Below are positions 9,920 through 17,303 of a stretch of DNA of 64,000 nucleotides, piece by piece. Position numbers and translations under genes: made by a program. The number at the start of each line of letters is the position of its first letter. Position 1 is the first letter of the stretch. Source of the stretch: Cantharellus purpuraceus (taxonomy: Eukaryota; Basidiomycota; Agaricomycetes; Cantharellales; Hydnaceae); NCBI GenBank assembly GCA_025174535.1, contig JALBUN010000023.1, positions 1,860,001 through 1,924,000 of the forward strand, given 5' to 3'. Under the pieces are notes generated by a model. The model searched no databases. It worked only from the letters and a program-made list of their open reading frames with translations, and was not told the DNA's origin.

Positions 9920-10340
9920 TGTCAGGGTTCAAATAAGTCATATTCTATTTTTAGTATTTTCTCTTGACACCCCTATCAGCGCAGCCTGTCAGGGTGCGTC
10001 TCCCCTATTTCATTGCCCCTATCACTTCCCCTATCTTTCCTCCCCTATTTTGGTTCTCCTATCCGTCTCCATCATTTAGTATAAAGACTTGCCTTGGTGC
10101 AGTGTGATCCCCTCAGCTTGATCTCTGAGGATATCCGCTGTACCAGGTAAGTCCCATGTATTTATCAGAAACAGCTGTATAGACTGAGGATATCCGCTGT
10201 ACCAGGTAAGTCCCATGTATTTATCAGAAACAGCTGTATAGACTGAGGATATCCGCTGTACCAGCTGGCATTATTTCTTATCGGCTCTCACTTATTGAGT
10301 ATCTTGTTGTTGTGGCCTCGTCATCAGCGTCGCCCTCACA
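9920..10340 (+). repeat. Family-3 5' LTR (two 59-bp units)
   Basis: It starts TGTCAGGGTTCAAATAAG and ends GCGTCGCCCTCACA. It contains two complete 59-bp tandem units (10127-10185, 10186-10244) plus a partial third, whereas the 3' LTR has one complete unit plus the partial. This explains most of the 421 versus 360 bp difference. Confidence 0.92.
10080..10124 (+). promoter_or_regulatory. Family-3 TATA box and self-primer sequence
   Basis: TATAAAG starts at 10080. AGCTTGATCT at 10115-10124, about 35 nt downstream where the mRNA should begin, is the exact reverse complement of AGATCAAGCT at 10343-10352, two bases inside the LTR. This is the layout of Tf1/sushi-type self-primed elements. Confidence 0.65.
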
Positions 10341-10342
10341 GA

Positions 10343-10352
10343 AGATCAAGCT
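10343..10352 (+). promoter_or_regulatory. Family-3 primer-binding site (self-priming type)
   Basis: AGATCAAGCT, separated from the LTR end by the dinucleotide GA. It pairs over 10 bases with 10115-10124 in the LTR. It does not begin with TGG, so a tRNA primer is unlikely. Confidence 0.65.
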
Positions 10353-10408
10353 CATAAGACGACCCCACACCTCATAACACTTTCCCTATTAACTACTTCA
10401 CCGATACC

Positions 10409-11551
10409 ATGACCGATCAGCTCCCTGAAGCCTATTGGGACACTCTAGGTGAAAGTGGTGGCTTTCTGCGAGCGTTGTTCAACACCCAGGCGCAGCAGCT
10501 CCAGCAGCTGCAACTCCAGAACCAGCACCTCCAAAGCCAGTTCGCCAATGTCCAGAACAACCTAGCAGATGCTGCCACTGCTGCTGCCATTGCTGCAGCA
10601 CAGACCATCTCTCAGACCACCTCATTTCCCACACCTTCTCCTACATCGTCATCCGTTCGCCCAATAAGGGCAGCTGAACCAGCCAAATTCAATGGAGATC
10701 GTGCAGAGACGGAAGGTTTCATTCACTCTATCAGGCTTGCCATTGCAGTCCAGCCTACATCTTTCCCAGATGAGCGGACCAAGATCCTCTATGCCCTCTC
10801 TTTTATGACAGGAGGTTCTGCTGAAGTATGGGCGCACAATGAGACACAGGCAGTCATTGACAGGACCTCACCGCTCTCCACCTTGGAGGAATTCATTAAG
10901 CAAGTGGAGAACGCTTTTGGGGACCCTGACCGCTCTCGAACAGCACGAACAAAGCTACACGATCTTAGGATGACACCTGGCATGTCAGCGGATGAATACA
11001 CGGCACAGTTTGAGATACTAGCAGGAAGGACTGGGTTTAATGATGCAGCACTGGAAGATGCCTATGCCCGAGGGCTCCCTGCAATGATTCTTGACAAGAT
11101 CCATGCACAGCCATCCCTCCCATCCGATCTCAAGGCATGGAAGGAAGCGGCCTGTCAAATTGACCGCAACCACCGTCGTCTTCTAGAAGTGAGACGTGCT
11201 CAGACTTCCCTCACTCCTGCCCGCTCTACCCCATCCCGCCCTCACAGCACTCCAGTCATCTCTGTACCAACTACCTTGGCAACCTCTAATGGTGCTGCAC
11301 CTATGGATATTGACTCTAACCACCATCGCATTGAGACTCGGACGTGCTATAACTGTGGAAAGCGTGGCCATATATCCCCAGCATGCCCTGAACCACGCAA
11401 GGAACGTATCCGAGCTGATCTCACACAAACAGCAATTGCAGGCATGATATCAGAGTCAGTAGCAGCTGCACTGAAGGCCAAGGAAGAAGCGCAGAAGGCA
11501 GTAATTCCAAAGCAAGAGGAGAAGCAGGATTTTCAGGCCAGTCAGCAGTGA
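10409..11551 (+). CDS. Family-3 gag polyprotein
   Basis: 380 residues. A glutamine-rich coiled-coil N-terminus (about 25-60) is followed by a Ty3-type capsid region (AAEPAKFNGDRAETEGFIHSI near 90, then LYALSFMTGGSAEVWAHNE, and a DLRMTPGMSADEYTAQFE segment near 190-205), then a zinc knuckle CYNCGKRGHISPAC near residue 313. It would form the virus-like particle and package element RNA. It ends in TGA at 11549-11551. Pol is in the -1 frame and its first ATG is 5 nt after that stop. No canonical slippery heptamer was found in the overlap, so pol may be made by reinitiation or an unusual shift. Confidence 0.93.
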   Translation: MTDQLPEAYWDTLGESGGFLRALFNTQAQQLQQLQLQNQHLQSQFANVQNNLADAATAAAIAAAQTISQTTSFPTPSPTSSSVRPIRAAEPAKFNGDRAETEGFIHSIRLAIAVQPTSFPDERTKILYALSFMTGGSAEVWAHNETQAVIDRTSPLSTLEEFIKQVENAFGDPDRSRTARTKLHDLRMTPGMSADEYTAQFEILAGRTGFNDAALEDAYARGLPAMILDKIHAQPSLPSDLKAWKEAACQIDRNHRRLLEVRRAQTSLTPARSTPSRPHSTPVISVPTTLATSNGAAPMDIDSNHHRIETRTCYNCGKRGHISPACPEPRKERIRADLTQTAIAGMISESVAAALKAKEEAQKAVIPKQEEKQDFQASQQ

Positions 11552-11556
11552 AGAGC

Positions 11557-14500
11557 ATGCCCTGCCTGACAAACCAGTTTTCAGTTCTTGAATCATGTAC
11601 TGTAGGGCTCACAAGCGATATGTTACACGCACACTCCCTTGTCCATCAGACTGAAACCAAAACAGCCATGCCTGAAAACCCTTCTCAACTTCCAGCTAAA
11701 CATGATGACCCTCCTCGTCTCTACCTTCGATCTGCAGACATCCGTCGATGTACAAGAATTCCCATGAAAATCCACTCGGTAGACACTGGATACCCTCTAG
11801 CTGTGGATGCACTCCTCGATAGTGGTGCTACAGGAATGTTCATTGATGCAGAATATGTCAAAGCAGAGAAACTTCGAACACGCCCTCTACCACGTGCCAT
11901 ACCTGTTTATAACATTGATGGGACCCCAAATGAAGCAGGTTCAATCAAGGAAGAAGTCGATCTCATCTGCACATATGGGACCCATACTGAACGTGCCACA
12001 TTTTCAGTCACAAGCCTGGGAACCTTTGGGATAATTGTTGGGCACACCTGGCTTGTGAAGCACAACCCAGAGGTAGACTGGCGTACAGGAAAGGTACAGA
12101 TGACTCGCTGCCCTGATTCATGTGGAGAAGTACCAGAACACAAAGAGCATTCGCTTGGTACAACTCCTTCAAATGGCAAGAACTCACACGGGCAACCCCA
12201 ATACGAGGGAGACCGAACATTTGTTATCTTTGTAGAAGAAGACTTGGAGAATATCTATGCTGGTTCAACAGTTTCTCAACAGCTCGCACAGAAGGCTGCA
12301 GAATCCACTCCAGTCAAAACCTTTGAGGAGATTGTCCCAAAGGCGTACTGGGGATTTAAGGATGTTTTTGCAAAGGAGTCCTTTGACCAACTTCCACCTC
12401 GAAAACTGTGGGACCACGCTATTGAACTCACTCCAGGAGCACAACCCTTCAGCACAAAGGTCTATCCAATGTCCCCAAATGAGCAGAAGGAGTTGGACGC
12501 ATTCCTTGAGGAGAACCTACGGAATCATCGTATACGTCCTTCCAAGTCACCCATGGCATCCCCTGTCTTTTTTGTGAAGAAGAAGGACGGTAATCTTCGT
12601 TTTGTGCAAGACTACCGCAAGCTGAATGATATCACAATCAAGAACGCCTACCCACTACCCCTGGTACCAGACATCATGAATAAAATTGCCGCAGCCAATG
12701 CCAAGTACTTTACCAAGCTTGACATCCGATGGGGATATAACAATGTGCGGATTAAAGAGGGCGATGAGTGGAAGGCAGCCTTTCGAACCAATCGTGGTCT
12801 ATTTGAACCCCTGGTCATGTTCTTTGGTCTCACAAACAGCCCAGCAACCTTTCAGACGATGATGAATGGCATTTTCAAGGAGCTCATTGACGATGGCACT
12901 ATGGTAGTGTTCATGGACGACATCCTCATTTTCACTGAATCCCTAGAACAACACCACACGATCGTGCAATCTGTCCTTGAAATTCTTTGGGCCAACCACC
13001 TGTACCTCAAACCAGAGAAATGCATTTTCTCGCAACAGAAGGTAGATTATCTTGGATTGATTCTCTCACAGGGACAGGTAGCTATGGACCCAGTTAAGGT
13101 GGCTGGAGTCAGGGACTGGCCCACACCGCGCAATGTGACAGAAGTCAAATCCTTCCTGGGTTTCATCAATTTCTATCGTCGCTTCATTGAGGACTTCTCA
13201 CATATCGCAAAGCCTCTGAATCGGTTAACAAAGGCAGATACACAGTGGTCCTGGATACCTGATGGCCCAGAACAAGAAGCCTTTGATAAACTCAAGCGGC
13301 TTGTCACGTCAACTCCAATCCTTGTCCTCCCAGATCAAACCAAGCATTTTCGACTAGAGACAGATGCTTCAGCATATGCAACAGGTGCTGTTCTATCTCA
13401 ACTCTGTGACGATGAGAAATGGAGGCCGGTAGGTTTTGTATCCAAGAGCCTTTCAGATGCAGAGCGCAACTATGCCATCCATGATAAGGAATTGCTCTCA
13501 GTCATCCGTGGACTAGAAGAATGGCGCCACATCTTGGAAGGGACCAAATACAAGATTGAAATCCTTAACGACCATCAAAACCTCACATATTTCCGTACAG
13601 CTCAAAATCTCAATCGTCGACAAGCTCGCTGGTCACTATACCTTTCTCGTTTTGACTTTGAACTGATCCACCGTCCTGGACGACATTCAGCCAAACCTGA
13701 TGCCCTCTCACGACGTGTAGATCATAAGCAGGGGGAGGAAGATAACCAGAACCAGATTCTTCTTGGCCCTGAGCTGTTCCACATTGATGCGACATCCACC
13801 TATCCAGGGCCAGAAGCTCAAATGATCACAGGAGAAGGAGACATATTCCTGGAACGTGTGCGGAATTGCACCAACAGAGATGAAAAGGTTGTAAAGGCTC
13901 TTAAGGAACTTGGCCCCTCTCGGAATTTACGAGGACAGGAATGGACCGAGGAGAATGGACTCGTCCTCTATCGTGGCAAGGTATATGTCCCTCTTGACCC
14001 AAAATTGCGCCATGACATTGTAAGGGCACACCACGATACTCACATTACAGGTCACCCTGGTCGCTGGAGAACAACAGAACTTGTATCCCGCAGCTACTGG
14101 TGGCCTGGATTTGGACGATACATTGCCAAATACGTCAAGGGATGTGACCTCTGCAATCGGACAAAAACTTTCCCTGCTCCTCCTATGGGTAAACTCCTGC
14201 CTAATCGTGTCCCAGATCGGAGGTGGCAAGTGATATCTGTTGACCTTATTGTAGAACTACCCATCAGCCATGGCTATGATGCACTCCTTGTCGTTGTGGA
14301 CCGTCTTTCCAAACGAGCACATGTTATCCCTACCACCTCTGACATCAACTCCATAGGAGTTGCACGACTTTTCCGAGACCATGTGTGGAAACACCACGGC
14401 CTTCCTGAGGAGATCATCAGTGACCGTGGCACCCAGTTTGTCTCTCAATTTATGCGTGAGCTCAATAAGCTTTTGGGGATCAAGGTTGCAGCATCCACAG

Positions 14501-15447
14501 CATATCATCCACAAACCGATGGTCAGACGGAAAGGGTCAATCAAGAAATTGAACAATACTTGAGGCTTTTCGTCAATCAGCGCCAGGATGACTGGATTGA
14601 GTGGGTTCCTCTTGCCGAATTCACATACAACAACCGCATCCACTCCTCCACGCAATCAAACCCCTTCATGCTTGATACAGGCCAACACCCAAGGCTTGGG
14701 TTAGAGCCAATCCGAGAGACACGACTTGAAGCACTGGAAGAATTCACTGAGCGTATGGAGACAGCCACCACTGAGGCTCGCTCCGCCCTGGAAAAGGCAG
14801 CAGATGATATGGCACGATTCTATGATGCCCATCGGCAAGCAGCCCCAGTATACAAACTTGGTGACAAGGTCTGGCTCAATGCACAAAATATCACCACCAC
14901 CCGTCCAACCAAGAAACTTGATCACAAATGGTTAGGACCGTATGTGATTAATAAAGTGGTCTCACGAAATGCCTATGGCCTACGACTTCCCCAAATCTTT
15001 GGCCGCACTCATCCAGTGTTCTCTGTTGTCTTACTCCGTCCTTATGAAAAGGATCCCATCCCTGAACGCCAGTCATCTCCTCCACCACCTCCAGTCATTC
15101 GAGATGGAGTACAGGAATACGAAGTTGAGAAGATCCTTGACAGCAGAGTTTTCCGAGGAAGACTGGAATACCTGGTGCGTTGGAAGGGCTATGGAGCTGC
15201 TGTCGACCTCTGGATCCCAGCTAAGGATGCCAGTGGGGCTAGAAGGCGCATTGCAGACTTCCATCAGGAAAATCCTGAAGCCCCAAGGCGTATTTCGGCA
15301 GCCACCTATGCGGCTCTTCCCTTCAGACGCTTTGAGAACTTCACAGAACCTCCCAAACAGGTCCTCTTTGATTGGACAGCTGGCAGGAACCCAACACGTG
15401 GTATTGGACACATTTCAGAGCCGCAGAATAGGCACAGTGAAGCTTAG
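11557..15447 (+). CDS. Family-3 pol polyprotein (protease, RT, RNase H, integrase, chromodomain)
   Basis: About 1296 residues from the first ATG. Order: aspartic protease (ALLDSGATGMFID near 90), reverse transcriptase (FVKKKDGNLRFVQDYRKLN, KLDIRWGYNN, then VVFMDDILIF with the catalytic aspartates), RNase H (LETDASAYATGAVLSQ, later HDKELLSVI), integrase zinc domain (H..H..C..C with CDLCNRTKTF), D,D,E core (ISVDLIVELP, ISDRGTQFVSQF, TDGQTERVNQEIEQY), GPY/F-type end, and chromodomain (EYEVEKILDSRVF, LEYLVRWKGYG). No stops or frameshifts, so it is likely functional. The chromodomain and self-priming layout fit the Tf1/sushi branch. Confidence 0.95.
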   Translation: MPCLTNQFSVLESCTVGLTSDMLHAHSLVHQTETKTAMPENPSQLPAKHDDPPRLYLRSADIRRCTRIPMKIHSVDTGYPLAVDALLDSGATGMFIDAEYVKAEKLRTRPLPRAIPVYNIDGTPNEAGSIKEEVDLICTYGTHTERATFSVTSLGTFGIIVGHTWLVKHNPEVDWRTGKVQMTRCPDSCGEVPEHKEHSLGTTPSNGKNSHGQPQYEGDRTFVIFVEEDLENIYAGSTVSQQLAQKAAESTPVKTFEEIVPKAYWGFKDVFAKESFDQLPPRKLWDHAIELTPGAQPFSTKVYPMSPNEQKELDAFLEENLRNHRIRPSKSPMASPVFFVKKKDGNLRFVQDYRKLNDITIKNAYPLPLVPDIMNKIAAANAKYFTKLDIRWGYNNVRIKEGDEWKAAFRTNRGLFEPLVMFFGLTNSPATFQTMMNGIFKELIDDGTMVVFMDDILIFTESLEQHHTIVQSVLEILWANHLYLKPEKCIFSQQKVDYLGLILSQGQVAMDPVKVAGVRDWPTPRNVTEVKSFLGFINFYRRFIEDFSHIAKPLNRLTKADTQWSWIPDGPEQEAFDKLKRLVTSTPILVLPDQTKHFRLETDASAYATGAVLSQLCDDEKWRPVGFVSKSLSDAERNYAIHDKELLSVIRGLEEWRHILEGTKYKIEILNDHQNLTYFRTAQNLNRRQARWSLYLSRFDFELIHRPGRHSAKPDALSRRVDHKQGEEDNQNQILLGPELFHIDATSTYPGPEAQMITGEGDIFLERVRNCTNRDEKVVKALKELGPSRNLRGQEWTEENGLVLYRGKVYVPLDPKLRHDIVRAHHDTHITGHPGRWRTTELVSRSYWWPGFGRYIAKYVKGCDLCNRTKTFPAPPMGKLLPNRVPDRRWQVISVDLIVELPISHGYDALLVVVDRLSKRAHVIPTTSDINSIGVARLFRDHVWKHHGLPEEIISDRGTQFVSQFMRELNKLLGIKVAASTAYHPQTDGQTERVNQEIEQYLRLFVNQRQDDWIEWVPLAEFTYNNRIHSSTQSNPFMLDTGQHPRLGLEPIRETRLEALEEFTERMETATTEARSALEKAADDMARFYDAHRQAAPVYKLGDKVWLNAQNITTTRPTKKLDHKWLGPYVINKVVSRNAYGLRLPQIFGRTHPVFSVVLLRPYEKDPIPERQSSPPPPPVIRDGVQEYEVEKILDSRVFRGRLEYLVRWKGYGAAVDLWIPAKDASGARRRIADFHQENPEAPRRISAATYAALPFRRFENFTEPPKQVLFDWTAGRNPTRGIGHISEPQNRHSEA

Positions 15448-15486
15448 CGCTCACCAAATTCATCCATGCCGAAATTCCACTAACTG

Positions 15487-15494
15487 TATATAAG
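15487..15494 (+). promoter_or_regulatory. TATA box upstream of the family-3 accessory gene
   Basis: TATATAAG lies 67 bp before the ATG at 15554 and about 40 bp after the pol stop, followed by a CT-rich stretch (CCACTTCCCCTTCCTCAG) typical of fungal start regions. It suggests that this gene has a transcript separate from gag-pol. Confidence 0.6.
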
Positions 15495-15553
15495 CCAGTG
15501 AATCCACTTCCCCTTCCTCAGTAAAACCATCATCGTTCACTACCCAACCCACC

Positions 15554-15991
15554 ATGCCTTACCAGTCTGAATCCACCACTCTACGCTCACTCCGTTCCTA
15601 CCCCTCAATCACTTGGTCAGTTGACTCAAGGGATACTGCACGTGCTGTAGAGGATTATAACCTCCCATCTCCACCTCCACAAGTTCATTTCCCCTTCTGG
15701 CATCGTAATCCATCCAGACGCCAGACATACTACATCGGGGACCCTCTATTCATCGGCAACTATGACATACCATATGCCTTCCAAGGGCTCGCCGGTAAAG
15801 TCACCTATGAGGGAGGGGAGATGATACTTGGGGCAGTTTTCAGCACGAACAATCCCATATCCCCTGGAGAGTTCACCATCCCACTTTACCCCAAGGCAGA
15901 GAAGAGTCACCATCAACACTCGTCATGGGCTCTACTTTGGCAGAGAGTGAGAAGGGACCTTGCAGAGTGCTTCAGGGTGTGTCTCTCTTGA
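15554..15991 (+). CDS. Family-3 accessory protein, 145 aa
   Basis: An intact frame between pol and the polypurine tract, a place where most Ty3/gypsy elements have no gene. It has WSVD at residues 21-24, PPPQVH at 40-45, IGDPLF at 61-66, PYAF at 73-76, W129 and a C-terminal tail with two cysteines. The family-2 LTR protein has the same landmarks at 19-22, 38-43, 62-67, 74-77 and 130 and nearly the same length, so the two are homologous although their polymerases are not close. No known envelope, nef-like or transporter domain is seen. Function unknown. Confidence 0.75.
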   Translation: MPYQSESTTLRSLRSYPSITWSVDSRDTARAVEDYNLPSPPPQVHFPFWHRNPSRRQTYYIGDPLFIGNYDIPYAFQGLAGKVTYEGGEMILGAVFSTNNPISPGEFTIPLYPKAEKSHHQHSSWALLWQRVRRDLAECFRVCLS

Positions 15992-16031
15992 GATGGATGG
16001 GACGATAGTGCATATCGAGACGACATGCATT

Positions 16032-16044
16032 AAGAGGGAGGTGA
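16032..16044 (+). promoter_or_regulatory. Family-3 polypurine tract
   Basis: AAGAGGGAGGTGA lies directly before the 3' LTR, in the position that primes plus-strand DNA synthesis. Confidence 0.8.
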
Positions 16045-16404
16045 TGTCAGGGTTCAAATAAGTCATATTCTATTTTTAGTATTTTCTCTTGACACCCCTA
16101 TCAGCGCAGCCTGTCAGGGTGCGTCTCCCATATTTCATTGCCCCTATCACTTCCCTATCTTTCCTCCCTATCTTGGTTCTCCTATCCGTCTCCATCATTT
16201 AGTATAAAGACTTGCCTTGGTGCAGTGTGATCCCCTCAGCTTGATCTCTGAGGATATCCGCTGTACCAGGTAAGTCCCATGTATTTATCAGAAACAGCTG
16301 TATAGACTGAGGATATCCGCTGTACCAGCTGGCATTATTTCTTATCGGCTCTCACTTATTGAGTATCTTGTTGTTGTGGCCTCGTCATCAGCGTCGCCCT
16401 CACA
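16045..16404 (+). repeat. Family-3 3' LTR (one 59-bp unit)
   Basis: Same ends as the 5' LTR; one complete 59-bp unit (16250-16308) plus the partial. It differs from the 5' LTR also by short C-run indels. The following GGGCT at 16405-16409 is the target duplication. Confidence 0.92.
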
Positions 16405-16409
16405 GGGCT

Positions 16410-17303
16410 AGGAAATCCGTACCGCCAACTATCCCTACTACATCTGCAAAACCAGTCAAACCGGCAATCAAACCGAAGCTTCCCAAGACACCTAAAACTC
16501 TTCCAAAGATTCTCCCACGACCTCCTTCTGCTACGATTCCAGCATCTGCCAAGCTTCAATCTCAGTGTCACAAGGATTTCGACACCGATCAATTTTTCCA
16601 GAAGATATGCGATACACCCATTACTATCACTATTTCAGAAGCCCTCGGATCATCCCCACTCATGGCCAAACGTATGCGGGAGTATTTGCAGCTAACTAGA
16701 GTCTCTCAGACCAACCAGATTGGAGAAGTCCATTCCATGGGATCGACAGCATCTTATCACCCCCATGACGCACGTCTCATTTCCATCAGGATGACATTAG
16801 AGGACAAGTATACTGTCGACACTATTATTGATTGTGGATCCGAACTTGACATTATCAACAAGAGGACGTGTATCCAATGCAACATTCCAATCGACACTAC
16901 TCCATTCATGTCTATGCGAGATGCTGGTCAACATGAAACTCCGATGGAAGGACGCTGCCATAATGTTACTCTCACGGCAGGCAATCTTGTAACCCTTACA
17001 GACCTTTGGGTTGGTGGAAAGGTTCCGTTCTCACTGTTATTAGGTCGACCTTGGCAGTGACGAAACCGCATTTCTATTGATGAAAGAGAGACAGGGACAT
17101 GGCTCTGCCGACGGGACCCTAATGATAGGAAGATATGGGAAACATGCGTCATTCCAGCTAAGCATGCAGAAGACTTTTTCGGTACCTTTCAGAACCATTT
17201 TTTTGGCCGAGATTACCCCTCTCCAGATTCGCTTCTAGCACAAATGACGATCAGATCAGCCCAGCAACTGGAAGAAGTGGAGACAGACGAGGACATCACC
17301 TAG
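16410..17303 (+). pseudogene. Family-2 gag-protease, 3' part, with a nonsense codon
   Basis: This continues the frame of 8093-9919 after the family-3 insertion. A proline-rich linker leads to a retroviral-type aspartic protease (VDTIIDCGSELDIINK) and a FSLLLGRPWQ segment. TGA at 17058-17060 stops it; the frame then continues open (starting RNRISIDERE) to TAG at 17301. A CGA to TGA change is the simplest explanation, since the sequence after it is still protein-like. The slippery site for pol lies beyond that stop. Confidence 0.8.
17198..17204 (+). other. Probable -1 frameshift site before family-2 pol
   Basis: T_TTT_TTT is in the correct phase of the gag-protease frame (CAT TTT TTT GGC). The -1 frame is open from here to the pol stop at 20611. 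Known -1 sites have this X_XXY_YYZ form; use here is inferred. Confidence 0.55.

Larger units (their letters stand above)
9920..16404 (+). mobile_element. Family-3 Ty3/gypsy chromovirus, complete
   Basis: LTRs at 9920-10340 and 16045-16404, flanked by GGGCT at 9915-9919 and 16405-16409. Between them are gag, pol with chromodomain, an extra small gene and a polypurine tract. Both gag and pol are free of stops, so the element may still be able to move. It is the youngest layer of the nest, because it sits inside the recently inserted family-2 element. Confidence 0.95.

Noticed and set aside
9920..9967. C-terminal SNKSYSIFSIFS of the family-2 gag frame as genuine gag
   Set aside because: These codons lie in the inserted family-3 LTR; the true continuation is at 16410.
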